39,412 bases of DNA from Dehalococcoidia bacterium UBA2979 (GTDB taxonomy: Bacteria; Chloroflexota; Dehalococcoidia; UBA2979), in contig DEAP01000036.1 of assembly GCA_002348225.1 (NCBI GenBank), positions 14,999 to 54,410 of the forward strand, written 5' to 3'. Below are positions 7,592-14,632 of this stretch, piece by piece. Each line of letters opens with the position of its first letter. The first letter of the stretch is position 1. The translations under genes were made by a program, and so were the position numbers. The notes beneath the pieces are model-generated. The model had not been told where the DNA came from. It saw only the letters and a list, made by a program, of their open reading frames with translations, and searched no databases.

Positions 7592-8809
7592 CTACTGGTC
7601 AGACGTCAAGATGAGGGTACCGGTGGTACTAAGGGACCCACCAGTGCCATTTACGATGGCACTTTGTGCACTAGTCTGCTTTCCAGCAATACCGTGAATT
7701 CCATCTTCAGCTGTTCCTGAAAGCTGCCTGTATGCCTCAACAAGGAGCATCATTCCATACATCCCGGAGTGACTGAAGGACAACCCTCCACCATTTGTGT
7801 TGATTGGCATCCCCGACCCACCAGGACCGGCCTTACCGCCTTCGAACAGTTCCATGAATCCACCTCTTGGCGCGAGACCTAAGGCTTCCACAGTAATTCC
7901 AACAGTGACGGTGAATGAGTCATATATCATCCCAAGTTCCATGTCACTAGGGCCCATACCGGCCATTTGGTAGGCTGTTTTACCACTATTTACTGCTGAA
8001 GTAAGGGTGAAATCATCCATCTCCAGCATGTCCCAATGTCCCATACTCTCACCAGCTCCAGCTACCCAGACTGGCGGAGTCTTGAAGGAGTGAGCTCTTT
8101 CCGCTGAAGCAAGGAGAACAGCGCCACCATGGTCAGTAACCAAACAAACATCCAATATATTGAGAGGCCAAGATATTAATCGTGAATCGAGTACATCCTG
8201 AACTGTGATTGGTCCACCATTTGGATCGGTTTCTTTCGAGTGCATTACAGCTCTAGGGTTAAGAGTTGCCCAGTCGCGCGTTGACACTGCGATCTGTGCA
8301 AAGTCTTCCTTTGTCGAACCCCACTGGTGCATATGACGAGTCATTGCATGAGAGTAGTTGTACGGAGCTCCCCAGCCACCGTATGGTCCGCCACTGAAAG
8401 CTGCGCCTGGTGCCCATGGGTCACCACGACCGCCACCTCCAGTTCCGCGGCCCTGGTTCTTTCTTGCTGAACGGCCAGACTCGCCGTGAGAGACGAGGGC
8501 TATATCTATAACGCCCGCTGCTATGGCAGCTAAGGCATGATGAACATGCAACTCAAAAGATGAACCACCGATACCTGTGTGGTCCAGATATTTTGGTCGA
8601 ATGTGCAAGTATTCCGCTATCTGTGGAGTAAATCCTGCTGAAAATACTCCCTCGATTTCTCGCGGTGATATTCCTGTTTGTTCGCATACGTTTGCTATTG
8701 CTTCAATATGCAGCTGTGTATTGGTCGTGCCTTTTTCGCTGAGCGCAAAGCCAATTTCATCTGACTCCGCTGCCCCTACGATCGCGGCCGCCATTGATGG
8801 ATTTGTCAT
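7592..8809 (-). CDS. Thiolase-fold protein lacking the catalytic cysteines (lipid-transfer/retro-aldolase type)
   Basis: A 405-aa thiolase-superfamily protein of the SCP-x/lipid-transfer branch. The place of the nucleophilic Cys reads GIGGSSFELHVHHA (residues 79-92), with no Cys. The C-terminal CxG site is replaced by VNGTGGSLSTTG (386-397), and NTNGGGLSFSHSGMYG (337-352) keeps the His. Thiolytic chemistry is therefore unlikely. Ltp2-type retro-aldolases of actinobacterial steroid side-chain degradation share this loss and work with a DUF35 protein, as encoded 32 bp upstream here. Tyr296 and Tyr351 lie where tyrosines could serve instead. A Gly-rich insert spans about 110-150. A strong AAAGGAAG ribosome binding site precedes the ATG. 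Function is inferred by analogy. Confidence 0.85.
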   Translation of the reverse strand: MTNPSMAAAIVGAAESDEIGFALSEKGTTNTQLHIEAIANVCEQTGISPREIEGVFSAGFTPQIAEYLHIRPKYLDHTGIGGSSFELHVHHALAAIAAGVIDIALVSHGESGRSARKNQGRGTGGGGRGDPWAPGAAFSGGPYGGWGAPYNYSHAMTRHMHQWGSTKEDFAQIAVSTRDWATLNPRAVMHSKETDPNGGPITVQDVLDSRLISWPLNILDVCLVTDHGGAVLLASAERAHSFKTPPVWVAGAGESMGHWDMLEMDDFTLTSAVNSGKTAYQMAGMGPSDMELGMIYDSFTVTVGITVEALGLAPRGGFMELFEGGKAGPGGSGMPINTNGGGLSFSHSGMYGMMLLVEAYRQLSGTAEDGIHGIAGKQTSAQSAIVNGTGGSLSTTGTLILTSDQ

Positions 8810-8841
8810 CTAGACTTCCTTTCTGTGATCGAATATCAATT

Positions 8842-9312
8842 TTATTCGGCTAGTCTCCAAAAGGGGACGTGTACATCATCATTCGCCTTTACGAACTCAA
8901 TCTTACACTTCGACCCTATTTTCTTGAACAAATCCCAGGGTTCGATATCTGCTCCTCCTAAGAGGACTCCAAACATCCGGTCACCCTCGTTCAGGTCTAT
9001 GTAGCAAGTCACATACGGACCCTCTTCAGACCAGCCCGGTGCGAATGCACGTTGCTGAACTGCGAATGTGTAGAGAGTCCCTTCGCCTGATGCTTCGAAC
9101 CAAGAGATACTTCGCGAGTAGCAAAATGGGCAAATAATTCTCGGGTACCAGTGTGCGCGGTTACAATCCTCGCATCTTGGCAGCATGAGTTTCCCTTCCT
9201 TTGCCCCTTCCCAAAATGGGCCAGAGGTATACGGATCGGGATCAGGAATTGGGTACTTATAATCGGTCAATTTCCGCTCCTTAACTTTTTTCGGCGTATC
9301 CGCCATTTTCAT
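8842..9312 (-). CDS. DUF35 OB-fold zinc-ribbon protein, partner of the thiolase-like protein
   Basis: A 156-aa protein with an N-terminal helix (PFWEGAKEGKLMLPRC), a rubredoxin-like zinc ribbon with C47, C50, C61 and C64, and a C-terminal OB fold (GEGTLYTFAVQQRAF...GPYVTCYIDLNEGDRMFG). DUF35 proteins bind acyl-CoA and form complexes with thiolase-fold enzymes; in ChsH2-Ltp2 the DUF35 part is needed for aldolase activity. It is first in a two-gene transcript ending at the terminator at 7543-7577. The ATG at 9312 (or a second at 9306) has no Shine-Dalgarno sequence, but a TACTGT box is 7 nt upstream, compatible with a leaderless mRNA. Confidence 0.9.
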   Translation of the reverse strand: MKMADTPKKVKERKLTDYKYPIPDPDPYTSGPFWEGAKEGKLMLPRCEDCNRAHWYPRIICPFCYSRSISWFEASGEGTLYTFAVQQRAFAPGWSEEGPYVTCYIDLNEGDRMFGVLLGGADIEPWDLFKKIGSKCKIEFVKANDDVHVPFWRLAE

Positions 9313-9319
9313 CCAGTCG

Positions 9320-9325
9320 ACAGTA
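9320..9325 (-). promoter_or_regulatory. -10 box for a candidate leaderless DUF35-gene mRNA
   Basis: TACTGT on the minus strand lies 7 nt before the first ATG of the DUF35 gene. The rest of the divergent 170-bp gap to the cupin gene shows no convincing -35 element in either direction. Confidence 0.35.
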
Positions 9326-9482
9326 GAACAAGCTTATGAAGTTCTTTCGACATCGCAAAAGGTATTCCTAATCCGTGCGCAGGTCAACTGCTACCTTTTA
9401 ACCCTTATTATTGGGCGCAGATAATTTTCGAGTCAAACCTTGAGGATACAGTTGAATTTTAAACATAGTATTGGAGTAGAAA

Positions 9483-9947
9483 ATGGCTAGCGATAACGAT
9501 TCTGGACTGCCCCCGGAGGCCGACGCTTATGAAGGTCAAGTTACTGAACCACCAGAAAATTCGAGATTTGTGATTCGATCACGCGAGTCGATTGACGCAA
9601 ACGAAACACGGAACCTACAGATTAAGCGCATGTTCGACAGCTCCGAAGGTCTTTTCGAGAGCGGCTTGAATTTTGTCCTCTACAACAAACTGCCCGTTGG
9701 CGAAGCGAATGTCAGACATGTTCATGACGACATCGAAAAGATCTATTATTTTCTGTCGGGTGAAGCCGAGATTGATTGTGGTCCCTGGCGGAAGAACGCC
9801 TCGGCCGGTGATTTCCTGTTTTTCCCAGCAGCAATTCCGCACCAGATTTTAAACATTGGTTCCGTGGACTTAGAATTCATTGTGGTGGCTAGCAAGGTGT
9901 CCGCGGAAGCAGAGGGCATGAGTAACGGTGGTCTGAAAGCAGAGTGA
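9483..9947 (+). CDS. Cupin-domain protein
   Basis: A 154-aa single-domain cupin. Motif 1 (H79, H81, E85 in RHVHDDIEKIYYFLSGEAEI) and motif 2 (GDFLFFPAAIPHQILN with H120) supply the four usual metal ligands, so a metal-binding beta-barrel is likely. The first 30 residues are acidic and look disordered. Small cupins include sugar isomerases, dioxygenases and effector-binding proteins, and the role here cannot be assigned. It has its own GGAG ribosome binding site and is divergent from the DUF35 gene. It ends 99 bp before nuoA on the same strand, so read-through into the complex I operon is possible. Confidence 0.85.
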   Translation: MASDNDSGLPPEADAYEGQVTEPPENSRFVIRSRESIDANETRNLQIKRMFDSSEGLFESGLNFVLYNKLPVGEANVRHVHDDIEKIYYFLSGEAEIDCGPWRKNASAGDFLFFPAAIPHQILNIGSVDLEFIVVASKVSAEAEGMSNGGLKAE

Positions 9948-10010
9948 GTGCATATTCTTGCCAGTTTTCAACCGAATCAGCTTGCTTGCATGAATGAGTC
10001 GTTATAACCT

Positions 10011-10043
10011 CGCCTCTAAGGCGTAGAGGTATAGACGGAGGCG
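10011..10043 (+). promoter_or_regulatory. nuoA leader with alternative base pairings
   Basis: CGCCTC (10011-10016) can pair with GAGGCG (10038-10043), which overlaps the nuoA ribosome binding site. CGCCT (10011-10015) can instead pair with AGGCG (10019-10023), and CCTCT (10013-10017) with AGAGG (10025-10029). These are mutually exclusive short stems. A TATAAC box at 10003-10008 is a possible -10 element, but it would place the transcript start inside the first arm. Confidence 0.25.
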
Positions 10044-10046
10044 CAC

Positions 10047-10421
10047 ATGATCCCAGAAGTGTTTGGGCGTGTGGGAATCTTATTCCTGTTGGCATTATCG
10101 TTTCCGATGCTACCAATAATGGTGTCCTATCTTCTCTACCGACTCAAAGTACGGCCGGAAGTTCCCAACCCAGTTAAGTACGCAACTTATGAATGTGGAG
10201 TTGAAGCCGAAGGCTCATCGTGGGGCCAGTTCAACGCACGTTATTATCTGTTTGCTCTAGGCTTCGTCATATTTGATGTTGAAGTAATTTTCTTGTATCC
10301 GTGGGCTGTCGAACATCAGCAGATGATGTTTGGTGTGATTTGGAAGGCATTACTGTTTATTGGGATATTAGTGCTTGGTCTGGTGTACGCATGGCGCAAT
10401 CGTGCGCTGGAGTGGCGCTGA
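10047..10421 (+). CDS. nuoA: NADH-quinone oxidoreductase subunit A
   Basis: A 124-aa membrane subunit of respiratory complex I with three predicted transmembrane helices (about 10-32, 65-88 and 96-116). The conserved loop YECGVEAEGSSWGQFNARYYLFALGFVIFDVEVIFLYPWA includes the Cys and acidic residues of the mobile loop at the quinone-entry site. A GGAGGCG ribosome binding site precedes the ATG. It is the first gene of the nuo operon and is followed after 7 bp by nuoC, so nuoB is absent from its usual place between A and C. Confidence 0.97.
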   Translation: MIPEVFGRVGILFLLALSFPMLPIMVSYLLYRLKVRPEVPNPVKYATYECGVEAEGSSWGQFNARYYLFALGFVIFDVEVIFLYPWAVEHQQMMFGVIWKALLFIGILVLGLVYAWRNRALEWR

Positions 10422-10428
10422 TTTCTAT

Positions 10429-11022
10429 ATGAAAACTAATCGACAGCTCGGAGGCGAACAGATTGGAGCAGCTTTAAAGCTGCAGTTTCCGGACTTGAAC
10501 TTTGTTATCGAGGACGAGTGGGTATCTATACCTCCTGACTCCGTATCGACGGTTCTAGGGTGGCTTCGCGACTCGGAAGATTTCGACGCAGCGCAACTTT
10601 CGAATCTAACGGCTGTGGATAGATACGATCACGTCGAAGTTGTCTACCATCTTCAAAGCCTGGATTTAAACCATCAAATTGCGATTAAGGCCAAAACAAT
10701 TGATTCAAGCCCTGCAGTGGTTGAAAGTGCCTACTCAGTCTATAAAGGAGCGCTGCTGCAAGAACGAGAAGTGTACGATTTGATGGGTGTCAGATTTGAG
10801 GGACATCCGGACTTGCGGCGATTATTTTTGTGGGATGGTTTTCCGGGGCATCCGTTACGAAAAGATTTCATGGGCATGCAAGGCGAGCTAACTTCAGGAC
10901 TCGACGGATTCCCCTACGAAGACAATAAGAACCCTATTAGAGCGATCAATAAAAATAATTTAGAAGCAGGTACTGAATATATCGGCGAAATTTTAGATTC
11001 TACGCAGAGTTCGAGTAGTTAG
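10429..11022 (+). CDS. nuoC: NADH-quinone oxidoreductase subunit C
   Basis: A 197-aa peripheral-arm subunit (30-kDa family). The signature EREVYDLMGVRFEGHPDLRRLFLWDGFPGHPLRKDF is intact near residues 110-145. I chose the ATG at 10429 because the longer frame from GTG 10375 would overlap nuoA by 47 bp. NuoC packs against NuoD and NuoB and carries no cofactor. It is a stand-alone NuoC and not a NuoCD fusion, since nuoD follows after 16 bp. Confidence 0.96.
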   Translation: MKTNRQLGGEQIGAALKLQFPDLNFVIEDEWVSIPPDSVSTVLGWLRDSEDFDAAQLSNLTAVDRYDHVEVVYHLQSLDLNHQIAIKAKTIDSSPAVVESAYSVYKGALLQEREVYDLMGVRFEGHPDLRRLFLWDGFPGHPLRKDFMGMQGELTSGLDGFPYEDNKNPIRAINKNNLEAGTEYIGEILDSTQSSSS

Positions 11023-11038
11023 AGAAACAATCGGAACA

Positions 11039-12142
11039 ATGACGACTTCCACCGAGCCATATGTGCTTAATATCGGGCCTCAGCATCCCTCGACCCACGG
11101 TGTGTTCAGACTACGAGTTGTTATGGACGGTGAGAAGATTAAAGATTTGGACATGATAGTCGGGTATCTACACCGCTCGATGGAAAAATTAGCCGAAGAG
11201 CGTACCTTCACTCAGAACATACCTTTCACTGACAGAGCAGACTATTTAGCAGCCATGACTGGCAATCTTGGTTTGGCTATTGCGGTTGAGCGACTAGCGG
11301 AAGTCGAAGTACCTGAACGTGCAGAGTTCCTGCGAGTTATTTTTTCTGAGTTACAGAGAATCGCTTCGCATGCGATGGCCAACGGGACCTTAATTTCAGA
11401 TGCCGGTGCATGGCAGACCCCCCTTCTCTATATGTTTCGGGAGAGGGAAAAGATTCTCGATTTATTTGAGATGACCTGCGGAGCGCGCCTGACGACGAAC
11501 TATATGCGCATTGGGGGAGTTGCATTTGATCCTCCAACTGAATTCTGGCCGGCATTACGGGAACTCGTAGACGAGTTACCATCCAGAATCGATGAATACC
11601 ACGAACTGCTGGTGGAAAACGAAGTATTCATGGCTCGCACTAGGAACGTCGGAGTCATATCTCCCGAGGATGCTATAAATGGATCTTTAACTGGACCAGC
11701 GCTCAGAGGCAGTGGAATACCGTGGGACTTGCGCAAAGCTGAGCCCTACAGCGTTTATGATCAAATGAATTTCGAGGTGCCAATCGGTGCAAATGGTGAC
11801 GTTTATGATCGGTTTATGGTTCGGATGTCTGAGCTTTATCAATCAGCCAAGATCATCAAACAGGCAATGGATCTGATTCCAGAAGGACCTCACAAAACGG
11901 ATATCCCTCTGGCTCTCCGTCCACCAGTCGGTGAGATATATTCACGGATAGAGAGTCCTCGAGGTGAGATTGGGTTTTATCTTGTGTCGGATGGAGGGCC
12001 AGCGCCGTATCGATTCCACATTCGTGCGCCAAGTCTTATTAACCTGAGCTTACTCAACGAACTTGGCCGTGATTCGGCACTTTCTGACGCAGTAGTTACC
12101 CTAGGGTCTTTGGACATAGTTGTAGGAGAAATCGACAGATGA
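11039..12142 (+). CDS. nuoD: NADH-quinone oxidoreductase subunit D
   Basis: A 367-aa homologue of [NiFe]-hydrogenase large subunits that forms the quinone-binding pocket with NuoB. Visible hallmarks are NIGPQHPSTHGVFRL at the N-terminus, GYLHRSMEKLAEERTFTQNIPFTDRADY with the quinone-ligating His and Tyr, and the C-terminal GSLDIVVGEIDR. The usual HRG reads HRS. There are no hydrogenase-type nickel Cys pairs, as expected for complex I. The stop codon overlaps the nuoH ATG (ATGA), suggesting translational coupling. Confidence 0.97.
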   Translation: MTTSTEPYVLNIGPQHPSTHGVFRLRVVMDGEKIKDLDMIVGYLHRSMEKLAEERTFTQNIPFTDRADYLAAMTGNLGLAIAVERLAEVEVPERAEFLRVIFSELQRIASHAMANGTLISDAGAWQTPLLYMFREREKILDLFEMTCGARLTTNYMRIGGVAFDPPTEFWPALRELVDELPSRIDEYHELLVENEVFMARTRNVGVISPEDAINGSLTGPALRGSGIPWDLRKAEPYSVYDQMNFEVPIGANGDVYDRFMVRMSELYQSAKIIKQAMDLIPEGPHKTDIPLALRPPVGEIYSRIESPRGEIGFYLVSDGGPAPYRFHIRAPSLINLSLLNELGRDSALSDAVVTLGSLDIVVGEIDR

Positions 12143-13563
12143 ATTTAGATTCTCCAACCCCGATGTCTCGACAGATTGCGGAGCACAGCACCTTAATTGA
12201 GCGATTTCTTGGCTTGCCGAAAATTGCTCTGTTGATTTTCGTACTGTTGATCGCGGCGTTGGGACTGGGGAATGGAATTATTGGCTATTTGGTGGTGGCT
12301 GGCGAGCTTGATGGTACTTGGTACGATATAAGAGACTTGGGTAATGTGAATGCTGCGTTACGCGACGCTATCCTTAGTAGCCAACTCAACACGTATATTG
12401 CAGGTGCTCTGGCTTATCTGATTCCGGCTATCCTTGGAGCCACGGGAATCGTGTCTGTCGTGGGTGGGTGGCTCCTTATCGGTCCATGGGCTGAGAGAAG
12501 GCTAATTGCGAAGTTTCAGATACGGCAGGGCCCGAACCGTACGGGACCATTCGGGTTGTTCCAATCACTTGCTGATGCCTTGAAGTTGATGCAGAAAGAG
12601 ATTGTGATTCCGACGGGTGCCGACAGGTTTCTTTATTTTGCTCCTCCGGTTGCAGTGTTTATTCCGGCGATTCTAGGCTGGGCGGCAATACCCTGGGCTC
12701 CAAAAATGTCATTTGCTGACATGGATGTGGGGGTACTCTTTGTTATTGCGATCTCTTCGTTAGGAGTATTGGCGGTATTTGTGGCCGGTTGGTCTTCTAA
12801 CAATCACTATTCACTACTGGGAGCAATGCGCACTATCGCGATGATGGTGTCGTACGAGATCCCTATTTCTCTTTCACTTTTAGCAGTGGTATTGATGACC
12901 GGGTCCACTCAATTGTCTGAGATAGTAACTTGGCAATCGACCCATAATGTCTGGCTGATTGTATTGATTCCATTTGCTGCGCTAGCATTTTTGTTCGCGT
13001 CTACTGCAGAGATTAATAGGACTCCCAATGATATAGGGGAGGCCGAATCCGAAATAGTTGCCGGATTTTATACGGAATATTCGGGCATGAAGGCCGGACT
13101 GTTTATGGCTGTCGAGTTGGGGAACGCAATACTCGTGGGTGCACTGATGGCAACATTCTTTTTGGGTGGTTATACGATGTTTGGACTCGAAACGTGGATT
13201 CCGGGATATATTATTCTGGCGACTAAAATTGGCTTGGTCTATTTCTTATTTGTTTGGATACGAGGTACTCTTCCTCGATTCAGGCTCGATCAACTTATGG
13301 GGTTCGCTTGGAAATTCCTTATTCCCGTTTCAATCATCCTGATGTTTATCGTTGCTATTGAGAGTGCAATATTTATTCGCTGGGATGTGCCTGCAGCGGT
13401 TTCATTGGGCTTGTTTGGCCTTATCAATGTAACTGGGGCTGTCATTATTTCAGTGGTCTGGATCAGGATACTGTTCAAAGATCTTGACCTTGCTGCACCT
13501 GAGCGACCGAGATTAGTGACAGCAGTTGGTGGCTTAAAAGCCGCTAAAGAGATCCGAGGGTAA
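12139..13563 (+). CDS. nuoH: NADH-quinone oxidoreductase subunit H, extended form
   Basis: A 474-aa membrane subunit linking the quinone cavity to the proton pumps. Core motifs are present: WAERRLIAKFQIRQGPNRTGPFGLFQSLADALKLMQKE (from about 117), SYEIPISLSLLAVVL, and the acidic loop EINRTPNDIGEAESEIVAGFYTEYSGMKAGLFMAVE. Family members are usually about 320-350 aa. Here ERR lies at 119-121, roughly 80 residues later than in typical NuoH, because of an N-terminal extension with an extra transmembrane helix (about 28-54). A further helix and a basic tail follow the normal C-terminus. nuoI, usually next, is missing; nuoJ starts 4 bp later. Confidence 0.95.
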   Translation: MNLDSPTPMSRQIAEHSTLIERFLGLPKIALLIFVLLIAALGLGNGIIGYLVVAGELDGTWYDIRDLGNVNAALRDAILSSQLNTYIAGALAYLIPAILGATGIVSVVGGWLLIGPWAERRLIAKFQIRQGPNRTGPFGLFQSLADALKLMQKEIVIPTGADRFLYFAPPVAVFIPAILGWAAIPWAPKMSFADMDVGVLFVIAISSLGVLAVFVAGWSSNNHYSLLGAMRTIAMMVSYEIPISLSLLAVVLMTGSTQLSEIVTWQSTHNVWLIVLIPFAALAFLFASTAEINRTPNDIGEAESEIVAGFYTEYSGMKAGLFMAVELGNAILVGALMATFFLGGYTMFGLETWIPGYIILATKIGLVYFLFVWIRGTLPRFRLDQLMGFAWKFLIPVSIILMFIVAIESAIFIRWDVPAAVSLGLFGLINVTGAVIISVVWIRILFKDLDLAAPERPRLVTAVGGLKAAKEIRG

Positions 13564-13567
13564 GTAA

Positions 13568-14080
13568 GTGGAATCACCGGGAATCGTTTTAGGTTTTTAT
13601 CTTCTTGCTGGACTTACTTTAGGTTCCGGCGGATTGGTATTCTTAGCGCGAAATCTACTCCATTCGTTGGCGTTTTTAGTGATTTCTTTTCTCAGCATGG
13701 CGGGTCTCTTCCTAACTCTTTCAGCGGATTTTATAGCCATGGCGCAGATTCTGATTTATGCCGGTTCGATATCAGTGCTTATGGTGTTTGCCGTCATGTT
13801 GACCCCGCTGGCGTCACGCGATAACAGCAACTCGATATATGTATTTCCGGCACTCATCTCTGCGGGAGGGATTGCGTCTTTTGTAGCTTTCATCGCCTGG
13901 GATACAGATTGGAGTGGCCCTGGCACTGATTTTGATTCCACGATTGGGACTATAGGTCAGTTACTTCTTGGTAAATATGTCCTCGCGTTTGAGATAGCTT
14001 CGGTACTTTTGTTGTTTGCCTTAGTTGGCGCCATAATGCTGGTCCACCAGCGCGATGAGGACTCCGAGGGAACATCATGA
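13568..14080 (+). CDS. nuoJ: NADH-quinone oxidoreductase subunit J
   Basis: A 170-aa integral membrane subunit with about five transmembrane helices. The family pattern is recognisable as NLLHSLAFLVISFLSMAGLFLTLSADFIAMAQILIYAGSISVLMVFAVML, which contains the pi-bulge helix region and the AxxQIxxYxGAIxVLxxFxxML motif. The start is GTG at 13568, 4 bp after the nuoH stop. The end overlaps nuoK by 4 bp (ATGA). Confidence 0.95.
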   Translation: MESPGIVLGFYLLAGLTLGSGGLVFLARNLLHSLAFLVISFLSMAGLFLTLSADFIAMAQILIYAGSISVLMVFAVMLTPLASRDNSNSIYVFPALISAGGIASFVAFIAWDTDWSGPGTDFDSTIGTIGQLLLGKYVLAFEIASVLLLFALVGAIMLVHQRDEDSEGTS

Positions 14081-14430
14081 TTGAGGACGTTCTGGATCTG
14101 ATACTAACCATTGGCTTGATGCATTATTTGATCGTGTCAGGCTCTGTTTTTGCTTTGGGGTCAGTGATTGCGCTAGGAAAGAGGAATGCGGTTGGCGTAC
14201 TTATGGGGGTTGAATTAATGCTTAATGGAGCCATATTGGCTTTGATTGCATTCTCTCGTTTCCCACCTGCGGGTACTGCTACTACGGCCGCTCTTGAAGG
14301 GCATGTGTTCGTAGTGTTTGTGCTTACCGTGGCGGCAGCTGAAGCAGCGATTGCTCTAGCACTAGCGGTTCTGGTATATCGCAAGCGAGAGACTGTTGAC
14401 CTCGACAGAATCAATCTTTTGAAGTGGTAA
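14077..14430 (+). CDS. nuoK: NADH-quinone oxidoreductase subunit K
   Basis: A 117-aa MrpC-like membrane subunit with three transmembrane helices, slightly longer than the usual 100 aa. The two proton-path glutamates are visible in GVELMLNGAILALIAFSRF and in TVAAAEAAIALALAVLVYRKRETVDLDRINLLKW. It overlaps the nuoJ stop by 4 bp. Unusually, a small non-nuo gene follows before nuoL. Confidence 0.96.
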   Translation: MIEDVLDLILTIGLMHYLIVSGSVFALGSVIALGKRNAVGVLMGVELMLNGAILALIAFSRFPPAGTATTAALEGHVFVVFVLTVAAAEAAIALALAVLVYRKRETVDLDRINLLKW

Positions 14431-14443
14431 AGCGAGTAATTAC

Positions 14444-14632
14444 ATGTGGGTAAAGTTCATGGATGTGGCTGACGGGTATTCAGCTGAAATGTGGAAAGAG
14501 ATTTTTAGTCAGGAGGCCCTCTCAGTCAGAATCGTGCCTGCTCTTGAAGTAGAGAAGATGAGCGTTCCACGTGAATTGTGGATTCCGGATGGGAAGACTC
14601 ATGTGGCGAGAGAGGTTTTGAACAAAATATAA
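14444..14632 (+). CDS. 62-aa conserved-looking protein between nuoK and nuoL (DUF2007-like)
   Basis: The frame is 62 codons long, starts 13 bp after nuoK, and its TAA overlaps the nuoL ATG (TAATG), so it is embedded in the operon and probably translationally coupled to nuoL. The sequence begins MWVKFMDVADGYSAEMWKEIF and continues QEALSVRIVPALE, ending VPDGKTHVAREVLNKI-like. This layout (strand, helix with AExxKExL, EGIxVRI strand, then a hydrophobic strand and a final helix) resembles the DUF2007 signal-transducing-protein family. There is no transmembrane segment, so it would be cytosolic. A role in complex I assembly or regulation is only suggested by position. The ribosome binding site is weak. 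Confidence 0.7.
   Translation: MWVKFMDVADGYSAEMWKEIFSQEALSVRIVPALEVEKMSVPRELWIPDGKTHVAREVLNKI

Noticed and set aside
14578..14631. Longer nuoL start at 14578
   Set aside because: It would overlap the small gene in another frame, and the first 18 residues do not resemble NuoL; ATG 14632 is coupled to the preceding stop.
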